Of a stretch of 17,059 nucleotides of DNA, positions 1 to 7,307 are shown one piece after another (the first letter of the stretch is position 1; each line of letters opens with the position of its first letter). Source of the DNA: an uncultured Verrucomicrobiales bacterium (lineage in GTDB: Bacteria > Verrucomicrobiota > Verrucomicrobiia > Limisphaerales > JACDHS01); the NCBI GenBank assembly GCA_937983475.1, contig CALJZV010000492.1, positions 1 through 17,059 of the forward strand, read 5' to 3'. Below the pieces are notes generated by a model. That model was not told the DNA's origin and searched no databases. It saw nothing but the letters and a program-made list of their open reading frames with translations. Made by a program: the position numbers and the translations under genes.

Positions 1-2412
1 CCCGCTGTTGGACTCGTTGGCCTGCTCCTGGCGCCCGCGCTCGCGATTCTCGGCGTCGGCTACCTGCGCCGCCAGGGCGTCGCGCTTTTGTAGGCCCGCC
101 TGTTCCTGGGCCTGGAGCGTTTTGATCTCGAATGAGACCGTTTCAATTTTCTGATGGAGCACGCGCAACGAATTCTGAAGCGCCTTGAATTCACCCTCGC
201 GCGTGGCAATGGCGACTTCCTGAGTGCGCAATTCGGTCTGCGCCTGTTGCAGGCTCGCCTGCAATCCGGTCTGTTCGCTCAACAAGGCCCCCTTGGCGCG
301 GCTGCCTTCGTTGCCCTGCTCCTGCAACTTCGCAATGGCGGCTTGCAATTCCGCAATCTGGTTTTTCCGGCCAAGAATGGAGGACGGCGCCTTGCCCGAG
401 CCGCTCCCATTGGCCGCGCCGCCCGTGAAAATGCCGTGGCGATTGAGCAATTCGCCGGTGGTGGTGACGAAATCAAAGGCCCCGCCGGTTTCGCGAAGCG
501 CCGCGCTCGCTGCCGCAAGATCAGGAACGATAACAGTGCAAGCCAGCAGATGGTCTAGCAGCGGCTGAATGGAAGGCTCCGCCTCAATGACGCTTAACGC
601 AAGAACACCACACGCCGACGGCGTTCTTTGCCCGGCACTCCCGCTGTTTGCGGCGAGGAAATCCAATGCGGCGATGCTGGCGCGGCCCTTTTTATTTTCC
701 CGCAAGTCAGACAAAATCCGCTGAGCGGACTCGGGCTGCGCGGTGAGCACCAGTTGCAAATGATGCCCGAGCGCGGCTTCCACAGCGACGACATGCTCGT
801 CAGGGACTTTGATTTTGTCCGCGAGCGTGCCGAGAACATTCTGCGCGGTCTTGAGCGCGGCCAGGGCGCCGGCGCTGAAGCCCTCGTGCGATTCCTGCAA
901 CTGCTCAAGCACGTTGAGCCGGGAACGCTTTTCCGCCTGCTGGCGAAGCAGCCCGTCCAATTCCTGCGAAACGCGATTTAATTCCTGTTGAATTTCGCGC
1001 AACCGCTGCTGGCGCTGCTCAAGGGTGCCGCGCTGGGTCTGCACATTAAGCTTTTCGGCCTCGACATTGGCGGCAAATTCCTGAAGGCGCGTTTCCAGCC
1101 GCGCGCGCTCCTCTTCAATCTGGATTTTCTCGGCGCCAAGTTTTTCGAGCCGGACGACGTTGCCCTGTTTTTGAAGGTCCAGCGCATTGATTTCGTTGCG
1201 GGAGCGGGAAAGCTGCTGAGCGGCGGCGAACAGGCTGGACTGCACATTGCGGAGCTCCTCAAGCTTGCGCTGCAATTCCTGCTCAACGGATTGCAGGGCG
1301 GCGCGGCGGGATTCCAAGGTTTTGCGCTGCTCATCAAGCGAGGCTGTGGAAGCGGCCAGTTTGTCATTCACCATCGCCAGTTCCTGCTCGGCGGCCAATC
1401 GACGTTCTTCAGCCGTGGTAATGTCGGTCAACGCCTTGGCATTTTGCGCTTCAAGTTCCTTAAGGCGCTCCTCGTTGAAATGGACGCGACTTTCGTGCCG
1501 GTCGGCTTGGCCCTTAAGTTCGATGCCTTGCTGCTGTGCCTGGCTGATTTGCTGTTCCAGCTCGGAAAGGCGGACGCGCAATTGCTCAATCTCGTTCTCG
1601 TAACGCAGGACGCTTTCGGAGGAAACCTCAATTTCCACGCGCATCTTTTCGACCGCCGCTTGACGATCGGCGATTTCACCTTGAAGAACGTCGAACTGAT
1701 GCCGGGCCAACTGGGTTTCCAGGTGTTGCAATTCCATCGCGACCTGCTTGTAGCGGCGGGCCTTGCCTGCTTGGCGTTGCAATGACCCGATCTGGCGCTT
1801 GACCTCGCGAATGAGGTCGTCCACGCGCAGGAGATTCTGGTCGGTGTGTTCCAGTTTGCGAAGGGCCTCACGCTTTTGCGCCTTGAACTTGGTGATGCCG
1901 GCGGCCTCCTCGAAAATCATCCGGCGATCCTCGGGCTTGCTGGAAAGAATCTGCGTGATGTTGCCCTGGGCCATGATGCTGTAGCTGGTGCGCCCAACAC
2001 CCGTGCCCATGAACAGTTGCTGAATGTCCTTCAACCGGCACGCGGTCTTGTTGATGAAATACTCGCTGCCACCGTCCCGAAAAACCCTGCGGGTCACGGT
2101 CACCTCATTGAAGGCCATGTCCACGCCGGCGGCGCGGAGGTGTTCCTCATCCACATCGCCAATCGTCAGGGAAACTTCCGCCATCGAAAGCGGCTTGCGT
2201 CCATCCGTGCCGTTGAAAATGACGTCAGCCATCTCGCCGCCGCGCAACGCCTTGGCGGACTGCTCACCCAGCACCCAGCGAATGGCATCCGAAACATTTG
2301 ACTTGCCGCAGCCGTTGGGACCCACGATGGCCGTGACACCAGGCTGGAAATTGAGCGACGTTTTGTCCGCAAACGATTTGAATCCCAGCATCGTCAAATT
2401 CTTCAGATACAT
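1..2412 (-). CDS. smc: Chromosome segregation protein SMC (C-terminus cut off by the window edge)
   Basis: This is the ATPase of the SMC-ScpAB condensin, which compacts and helps segregate the chromosome. Reading the minus strand from the ATG at 2412 gives 804 codons with no stop to the window edge, about two thirds of a usual SMC of roughly 1200 residues. The protein opens MYLKNLTMLGFKSFADKTSL, with a Walker A P-loop GPNGCGKS at about residues 31-38, then the conserved SYSIMAQGNITQIL and IFEEAAGI segments. Residues about 170-505 are Q/E/R-rich coiled coil. A hinge domain follows (about 510-670), beginning ESHEGFSAG and ending in a glycine-rich GGAANGSGSG stretch. The returning coiled coil then runs off the edge. 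The Walker B and signature motifs would lie outside the window. No Shine-Dalgarno sequence is seen. The neighbouring GHL10 row is divergent, so there is no operon partner on this side. Confidence 0.96.
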   Translation of the reverse strand, partial: MYLKNLTMLGFKSFADKTSLNFQPGVTAIVGPNGCGKSNVSDAIRWVLGEQSAKALRGGEMADVIFNGTDGRKPLSMAEVSLTIGDVDEEHLRAAGVDMAFNEVTVTRRVFRDGGSEYFINKTACRLKDIQQLFMGTGVGRTSYSIMAQGNITQILSSKPEDRRMIFEEAAGITKFKAQKREALRKLEHTDQNLLRVDDLIREVKRQIGSLQRQAGKARRYKQVAMELQHLETQLARHQFDVLQGEIADRQAAVEKMRVEIEVSSESVLRYENEIEQLRVRLSELEQQISQAQQQGIELKGQADRHESRVHFNEERLKELEAQNAKALTDITTAEERRLAAEQELAMVNDKLAASTASLDEQRKTLESRRAALQSVEQELQRKLEELRNVQSSLFAAAQQLSRSRNEINALDLQKQGNVVRLEKLGAEKIQIEEERARLETRLQEFAANVEAEKLNVQTQRGTLEQRQQRLREIQQELNRVSQELDGLLRQQAEKRSRLNVLEQLQESHEGFSAGALAALKTAQNVLGTLADKIKVPDEHVVAVEAALGHHLQLVLTAQPESAQRILSDLRENKKGRASIAALDFLAANSGSAGQRTPSACGVLALSVIEAEPSIQPLLDHLLACTVIVPDLAAASAALRETGGAFDFVTTTGELLNRHGIFTGGAANGSGSGKAPSSILGRKNQIAELQAAIAKLQEQGNEGSRAKGALLSEQTGLQASLQQAQTELRTQEVAIATREGEFKALQNSLRVLHQKIETVSFEIKTLQAQEQAGLQKRDALAAQVADAENRERGRQEQANESNSG

Positions 2413-2564
2413 GGCGAAAATGAAGCGGCAAGGCCCATGTGAAGTAAAGCCAAAAAACCACAACTGATTGGGGTCACACCAATCTGGAAATACTACTAAT
2501 TGACCCAAGTTCGAGCTTTTCATTTACCTGAAACCCCTGTAATTCTGGCACTTTCTGAGAAACA
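2413..2564. promoter_or_regulatory. Divergent intergenic region between smc and the first GHL10 gene
   Basis: This 152-bp gap separates two genes transcribed away from each other, so it must carry both of their promoters unless one lies further inside. A small inverted repeat, GATTGG at 2466-2471 and CCAATC at 2479-2484 with a 7-nt loop, lies near the middle. I could not pick convincing -35/-10 pairs for either direction. The role as promoter region is inferred from gene layout. Confidence 0.4.
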
Positions 2565-4055
2565 ATGCGTAATTCCTGTCTGCTTTCTTTGGCTATTTTG
2601 CTGTCGGCGGTGCATTCGCTACAGGCGGCACAATGGCAACCTTCGTCCATACGACCGTCCAAGCCCCTTCGGGAGTTCCGGGGCGTCTGGATCACGACGG
2701 TTTACAACATCAATTGGCCTTCCAAGCCAGGGTTAAGCACCGACCAGCAGAAAGCGGAACTGATCGCGATGCTGGATCAGGCACAAAAGCTCAATTTCAA
2801 CGCTGTCGTCCTTCAAGTCCGCGGTTCCGGGGACTCTTTTTACGACTCCAAGATCGAACCCTGGTCGGAGTATCTGACCGGCACCATGGGCAAGGCGCCG
2901 TCGCCGTATTATGATCCGCTGGCGTTTGCCGTTCTGGAGGCCCACAAACGCGGCTTGGAACTGCACGCGTGGTTCAATCCGTTCCGCGCCCGGGTGCCGT
3001 CCAAGGGTTCCCTTCCCGCTAACCATGTGGCGCGGCGCTACCCTTCACTGGTTCGCAAGCATGGCAAATATCTTTGGATGGATCCCGGCGACAAGGCAGC
3101 CCAGGATTACACGCTACAGGTCATGCTCGATGTGGTCCGGCGATACGACATCGATGCGGTTCACATTGATGATTATTTCTACCCGCCCACGCAGACCGAC
3201 GCTTCCGGAAAAGTCCTGCCCTTTGATGACGAAACCACATGGCGGCGCTATCAGGCCGCCAAGGGGAACCTCGGCCGGGACGACTGGCGTCGTGAAAATG
3301 TAAACGTCTTTGTTCAAAGGCTTTACTCAGGAATTAAATCCGTCAAACCGTGGGTAAAATTCGGTATCAGCCCCCCCGGCATCTGGCGCCCTGGCCACCC
3401 GCCACAAATCAAAGGCCGCGATGTCTATCAGGCCATTTATGCGGACAGCCGCAAATGGCTGCAAAACGGCTGGTGTGATTACTTTGCGCCGCAGCTTTAC
3501 TGGCGCATTGACCCCCCCGAGCAAAGTTACCCAGTCCTGCTTAAATGGTGGGCTGAACAAAACCCCAAGGGGCGCCATTTGTGGCCCGGCCTGAACACCG
3601 GACAGTTGGGCAATCAGTGGAGCACTTCGGAAATCGTCAACCAAATCAACCTGACCCGCAGGCAACAGGGTGCAACCGGGCACATTCATTACCACATGAA
3701 AACCATCAAACAAAACACCGGGAACATCGCTGAAGAACTGGGCAAACTTTACACGGAACCCGCCTTGGTCCCCGCATCGCCTTGGTTAAGCCAAAAACAG
3801 CCATCCAAGCCGGACGTTATCGTTACCGACAACTCCAACAAGCTTAATCTCACTTGGAAACCATTGCCAGGTGAGGGAGTCCTTCAATGGGTCGTCCAAT
3901 TCCGTTACGGCGGCAAATGGCAATCCCAAATCCTGCCCTACGATCGGACTTCGGTTGCAACCAATCAAATGCCGGAAGCGGTCGCCGTCACGGCAGTGAA
4001 CCGATACGGGCTCGAAAGTCCGCCTGCGGTCTTTGAAGCGTTCTCCTCCCGATAA
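2565..4055 (+). CDS. Exported GHL10-family putative glycoside hydrolase, paralogue 1 (diverged copy)
   Basis: This 496-residue protein belongs to the GHL10/DUF187 family of TIM-barrel glycosidase-like proteins (E. coli DigH, formerly YddW; B. subtilis YngK). DigH is known to cleave denuded peptidoglycan glycan strands, so a cell-wall glycan role is plausible but not proven. Residues 1-21 form a signal peptide (LLSLAILLSAVHSLQA-A). The barrel carries LREFRGVWITTVYNINWPSK, EPWSEYLTG, ELHAWFNPFRAR, AVHIDDYFYP (probable active-site acids), KPWVKFGISP and a DYFAPQLYW segment. About 90 C-terminal residues look like an Fn3-like beta-sandwich ending near NRYGLESPPAVF. It is the first of three tandem paralogues. 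At sites where the other two agree it differs: VRGSGDSFY instead of VRP.CDALY, ISPPGIW instead of ISPFGIW, and DYFYPP instead of DYFYPY. The ATG gives the signal peptide directly; only a weak GAGA lies upstream. Confidence 0.93.
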   Translation: MRNSCLLSLAILLSAVHSLQAAQWQPSSIRPSKPLREFRGVWITTVYNINWPSKPGLSTDQQKAELIAMLDQAQKLNFNAVVLQVRGSGDSFYDSKIEPWSEYLTGTMGKAPSPYYDPLAFAVLEAHKRGLELHAWFNPFRARVPSKGSLPANHVARRYPSLVRKHGKYLWMDPGDKAAQDYTLQVMLDVVRRYDIDAVHIDDYFYPPTQTDASGKVLPFDDETTWRRYQAAKGNLGRDDWRRENVNVFVQRLYSGIKSVKPWVKFGISPPGIWRPGHPPQIKGRDVYQAIYADSRKWLQNGWCDYFAPQLYWRIDPPEQSYPVLLKWWAEQNPKGRHLWPGLNTGQLGNQWSTSEIVNQINLTRRQQGATGHIHYHMKTIKQNTGNIAEELGKLYTEPALVPASPWLSQKQPSKPDVIVTDNSNKLNLTWKPLPGEGVLQWVVQFRYGGKWQSQILPYDRTSVATNQMPEAVAVTAVNRYGLESPPAVFEAFSSR

Positions 4056-4090
4056 AACTTGAACGGTCAACGGCACCGACATTTAAAATG

Positions 4091-4096
4091 TATAAT
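4091..4096 (+). promoter_or_regulatory. Possible -10 element (TATAAT) ahead of GHL10 paralogue 2
   Basis: A perfect TATAAT lies in the 123-bp gap between the first and second GHL10 genes, 82 bp before the preferred start of the second. The best upstream -35 match is poor: TTGAAC at 4059-4064 is too far away, and the sequence at normal spacing is weak. It could let paralogue 2 be transcribed independently, but the site may be chance. Confidence 0.3.
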
Positions 4097-4125
4097 TCAT
4101 ATTTGCCGTCTGACTTCTCCCCTTG

Positions 4126-4139
4126 CTGTGCCAGCACAG
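4126..4139. repeat. Short palindrome CTGTGC-CA-GCACAG in the leader of GHL10 paralogue 2
   Basis: Two perfect 6-bp inverted arms surround a 2-nt centre, 30 bp downstream of the candidate TATAAT and 39 bp before the preferred start codon at 4179. No poly-T tract follows closely enough for a terminator. It could be an operator half-site pair or a small mRNA hairpin. The function is unknown. Confidence 0.35.
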
Positions 4140-4178
4140 TTTCTTGTAAAGTGTCTGCCCTATTTTGTGAAATACTTC

Positions 4179-5690
4179 ATGCTTTTTAAGACAGGCGCTT
4201 TGGCTGCGGCATTCTTGGCGTTTTCCCCCGAAAATCTGGTTGCAGAGACCCTTGGTGCATTGACCAATTCTCCGGTGCCTCCGAAGCTGGCCCGGGAATT
4301 CCGTGGAGTTTGGGTGGCCACAGTGGCCAACATTGACTGGCCCTCGAAGCCGGGATTGCCGACAGACCAACAAAAAACCGAGCTTTTGGAGATTTTGGAT
4401 ACGGCAAAGCGGTTAAACCTCAATGCGATTGTTTTACAGGTTCGTCCAGCCTGCGATGCGTTGTATCCTTCAAAAATTGAGCCTTGGTCCGAATTCCTGA
4501 CCGGGGAAATGGGCCGTGCACCAGAGCCGTTTTACGATCCGCTGGCCTTCGCCATCGAGGAATCTCATAAACGGGGAATGGAACTGCACGCATGGATCAA
4601 TCCCTATAGGGCCAAACATCCCAGCGGCAAATCCAAAATTTCCTCAAACCACGTGAGCAGTAGCCAGCCTGATCTGGTGGTCAATTACGGCAAATACCTC
4701 TGGCTCGATCCGGGCAAAAAAGCCGTGCAGGATTACACCCTCAGCATCATCAAGGAACTTCTGGCCAATTACGATTTGGATGGCATTCATCTGGATGACT
4801 ATTTCTACCCCTACCCTGAACGGGATGAAAACGGCCATGAGATGGAATTCCCCGACGAAGAAACATTCCTGGAATACGTCGCCGAGGGCGGGGTGGAAAC
4901 CATCCATGACTGGCGGCGGGAAAACGTCAATACCCTTATCAAGCAGGCCTACGACACAATCAAGGCCACTAAACCCTGGGTCAAATTCGGCATCAGCCCC
5001 TTCGGCATCTGGAAGCCAAGCCATCCGGATCAAATCCGGGGCATGGATGCCCATGAAAAAATTTACTGCGACAGCCGCAAATGGATTCGTGAAGGCTGGG
5101 GTGATTACTTCGCGCCCCAGCTCTATTGGAAAATTGAAACCGTCGAACAGAGCTATCCCGTTCTGCTCCAATGGTGGGCAGAACAAAATCTCAAGGGGCG
5201 CCACTTATGGCCGGGCAACTTCACCAGCCGCGTGGACAAAGAATGGCAGGCCGAGGAAATCGTCAACCAGATCAAAGCCACCCGCACCCAGAAGGGCGCC
5301 GATGGCAACATTCATTTCAGCATGAAACCGCTGATGCAGAACCGAGGCAAACTTAGTGACGAATTACTGCGTACGGTTTATGACCAACCCGCCTTGATTC
5401 CCTCCTCTCCGTGGCTTGGCAAACAGCAACCTCTCCAGCCCACGCTGAACGTCATTCAATCCGATGGTCAAATGAAGCTGGAGTGGGACACCCCCGAACT
5501 GGATAACATCTGGCAATGGCTGGTTCAGAAAAGGGTCAATGGCACATGGGTAAGCGCCGTTTTCCCCGTCACTCAGACCGAAGAATCTATTGACAGCCAA
5601 ACTGCCTCGGCCCTGCCCGATGCAGTCGCCGTGACGGCCTTGAACCGCTATGGAATCGCCAGTTCTCCAGCAATTTTTACAATCAAATAA
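4179..5690 (+). CDS. Exported GHL10-family putative glycoside hydrolase, paralogue 2
   Basis: This is a second DUF187/GHL10 protein, 503 residues from the preferred start. The reading frame is open back to 4059, but the ATG at 4179 begins MLFKTGALAAAFLAFSPE, a clean signal peptide cleaved near LVA-ET, and gives the same length as paralogue 3. The 40 residues upstream would be an implausible extension. The barrel shows AREFRGVWVATVANIDWPSK, VRPACDALYPSKIEPWSEFL, ELHAWINPYRAK, GIHLDDYFYPYPERD, KPWVKFGISPFGIW, DYFAPQLYWKI and EQSYPVLLQWWAEQN. All of these match the family pattern better than paralogue 1 does. An Fn3-like C-terminal domain (about 415-503) ends TALNRYGIASSPAIFTIK. By analogy with DigH it may hydrolyse peptidoglycan glycans stripped of stem peptides in the periplasm, but the substrate is not shown by sequence. 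The next gene begins 30 bp downstream. Confidence 0.93.
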   Translation: MLFKTGALAAAFLAFSPENLVAETLGALTNSPVPPKLAREFRGVWVATVANIDWPSKPGLPTDQQKTELLEILDTAKRLNLNAIVLQVRPACDALYPSKIEPWSEFLTGEMGRAPEPFYDPLAFAIEESHKRGMELHAWINPYRAKHPSGKSKISSNHVSSSQPDLVVNYGKYLWLDPGKKAVQDYTLSIIKELLANYDLDGIHLDDYFYPYPERDENGHEMEFPDEETFLEYVAEGGVETIHDWRRENVNTLIKQAYDTIKATKPWVKFGISPFGIWKPSHPDQIRGMDAHEKIYCDSRKWIREGWGDYFAPQLYWKIETVEQSYPVLLQWWAEQNLKGRHLWPGNFTSRVDKEWQAEEIVNQIKATRTQKGADGNIHFSMKPLMQNRGKLSDELLRTVYDQPALIPSSPWLGKQQPLQPTLNVIQSDGQMKLEWDTPELDNIWQWLVQKRVNGTWVSAVFPVTQTEESIDSQTASALPDAVAVTALNRYGIASSPAIFTIK

Positions 5691-5720
5691 AAAACAAAGG
5701 GACTCATCCGTCGAACAACA

Positions 5721-7232
5721 ATGAAAAAAAACATTCTCTCCCCCCTCATTGCCACAATCATGGTGGCGGCTCTTTCGCCACTCGGCGCGGCAATGAAATC
5801 ACAAAACGACATCAAGCCTCCTGAACCCATGCGCGAATTCCGTGGCGCTTGGGTTGCCTCGGTTGCCAACATTGACTGGCCTTCCAAAAAGGGCCTTTCG
5901 ACCGAACAGCAAAAGCAAGAGTTTGTTGAAATTTTGGACCGTGCCGCCGCCCTAAAACTCAACGCCATTATTTTTCAGGTTCGGCCGGTTTGTGACGCGC
6001 TCTACGCCTCAAAACATGAGCCTTGGTCGGAATACCTTTCCGGCACCATGGGCAAGGCTCCTGATCCGTATTACGATCCGCTGGAGTTCGCCATCGAGGA
6101 AGCCCACAAGCGCGGCATCGAACTGCACGCCTGGTTCAATCCCTATCGGGCCAGGGTGCTTGCCTCCACCAGTCCGGTTTCAGCCGACCACATCAGCAAG
6201 ACTCGTCCGGAATTGGTCAGGAAATATGGAAAATTCCTATGGCTGGATCCTGGTGAACCGGACGTTCAACAACACTCGCTGAACGTCATCATGGATGTCG
6301 TTCGTCGCTACAACGTGGATGGCATTCATTTTGACGATTATTTTTATCCCTATCAGGAACACGATGCCAACGGACGACTCATGGATTTCCCGGATGAGCC
6401 CAGTTGGACCCGCTACAAAGAATCGGGAGGTAAATTGTCCAAAAACGACTGGCGACGTGAAAGCGTCAACACCTTCATTGAAAACTGTTACAAATCCATC
6501 AAGGCCGAAAAACCATGGGTGCAATTTGGCATCAGCCCATTCGGCATCTGGAAATCCGGCGTTCCCCCGAGCATCCGGGGGCTTAACGCCTACGAAAGCC
6601 TGTATGCTGATTCCCGCAAATGGCTGGCCGAGGGCTGGCTGGATTATTTCGCCCCGCAACTTTACTGGAACATTGACGCCAAGGAACAAAGCTACCCGGT
6701 CCTGCTCAAATGGTGGGCGGAACAAAACATTCAAAAACGCCACCTTTGGCCCGGCATCAGCACGGCACGTGTCGGCTCCACCCGCGGCCCCGAGGAAATT
6801 GTAAACCAAATCATCCTCACCCGAAGCCAGCCTGGCGCAGAAGGCAACATTCATTGGAACTTCAAGAGCCTGGCCCGCAACACCCGGGGCGTGGCCGACA
6901 TGGTTTCCAACCAGCTTTACACCGAACCCGCGCTCGTGCCTGCCTCAGGATGGCTGCACAATACTCCTCCCAAAAAACCCGTTTTAAGCGGGCGCACCAC
7001 CCAAAGAAAAAACACCACACTGCGCTGGCAGCCTGCTTCAAAGGAAAAGGCCTGGCAATGGGTGCTTCAGAAACAAGTCGGCGAAACCTGGACCACAGAG
7101 ATCCTTCCAAGCGCTCACACCTCATGCCTCATTCAAAATGGGGATCCTGACACGAAGGTCAGACTAGTCGTTCTTCGTTCGGTCGACCGGTTTGGCCAGC
7201 TAAGCGAACCGGCAATTTACAAGCTGAAATAG
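5721..7232 (+). CDS. Exported GHL10-family putative glycoside hydrolase, paralogue 3
   Basis: This third tandem GHL10/DUF187 protein has 503 residues. The signal peptide is MKKNILSPLIATIMVAALSP with cleavage near LGA-A (about residue 23). The same motif set is present: MREFRGAWVASVANIDWPSK, VRPVCDALYASKHEPWSEYL, ELHAWFNPYRAR, GIHFDDYFYPYQEHD, KPWVQFGISPFGIW, DYFAPQLYWNI, EQSYPVLLKWWAEQN and RHLWPGIS. The paired Asp residues of the DDYFYP motif are the likeliest catalytic acids, judged by their position at a barrel strand end. The C-terminal 90 residues resemble an Fn3-type sandwich (WQWVLQKQ, ending SEPAIYKLK). It lies 30 bp behind paralogue 2 and ahead of a strong terminator, so 2 and 3 are very probably co-transcribed. 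AAAGGGA occurs upstream but about 18 nt from the ATG, too far for normal ribosome binding. Confidence 0.93.
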   Translation: MKKNILSPLIATIMVAALSPLGAAMKSQNDIKPPEPMREFRGAWVASVANIDWPSKKGLSTEQQKQEFVEILDRAAALKLNAIIFQVRPVCDALYASKHEPWSEYLSGTMGKAPDPYYDPLEFAIEEAHKRGIELHAWFNPYRARVLASTSPVSADHISKTRPELVRKYGKFLWLDPGEPDVQQHSLNVIMDVVRRYNVDGIHFDDYFYPYQEHDANGRLMDFPDEPSWTRYKESGGKLSKNDWRRESVNTFIENCYKSIKAEKPWVQFGISPFGIWKSGVPPSIRGLNAYESLYADSRKWLAEGWLDYFAPQLYWNIDAKEQSYPVLLKWWAEQNIQKRHLWPGISTARVGSTRGPEEIVNQIILTRSQPGAEGNIHWNFKSLARNTRGVADMVSNQLYTEPALVPASGWLHNTPPKKPVLSGRTTQRKNTTLRWQPASKEKAWQWVLQKQVGETWTTEILPSAHTSCLIQNGDPDTKVRLVVLRSVDRFGQLSEPAIYKLK

Positions 7233-7253
7233 TCACAACGAATATTTAGATAG

Positions 7254-7281
7254 AAAGGCGGGAGAATCCTCTCCCGCCTTT
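7254..7281. terminator. Strong hairpin terminator shared by convergent genes
   Basis: A perfect 12-bp stem (7254-7265 with 7270-7281, AAAGGCGGGAGA paired to TCTCCCGCCTTT) closes a 4-nt ATCC loop. It is followed on the plus strand by T-rich sequence and preceded by A residues that become U on the minus transcript. It lies 21 bp after the third GHL10 stop and 26 bp beyond the stop of the convergent FG-GAP gene. It can therefore serve both directions. Confidence 0.9.
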
Positions 7282-7307
7282 TCATTTTTCTGGAAGATGA
7301 AGAAAAG

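Noticed and set aside
988..1785. A 265-codon open frame on the plus strand inside smc, and similar ones around 154-558 and 1846-2301
   Set aside because: They are antisense to the continuous SMC frame. The GC-rich, Q/E/R/A-rich coiled coil gives few stops on the opposite strand. The translations are low in recognisable motifs.
2466..2484. GATTGG/CCAATC inverted repeat between smc and the GHL10 row as a defined operator
   Set aside because: Six-base arms with a 7-nt loop are common by chance, and no promoter could be placed to support it. It is noted only within the intergenic entry.
4644..5204. A 186-codon minus-strand frame opposite GHL10 paralogue 2, with similar frames opposite paralogues 1 and 3
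   Set aside because: They are mirror frames of three homologous genes. They recur because the coding strand is conserved, and they match no family I recognise.
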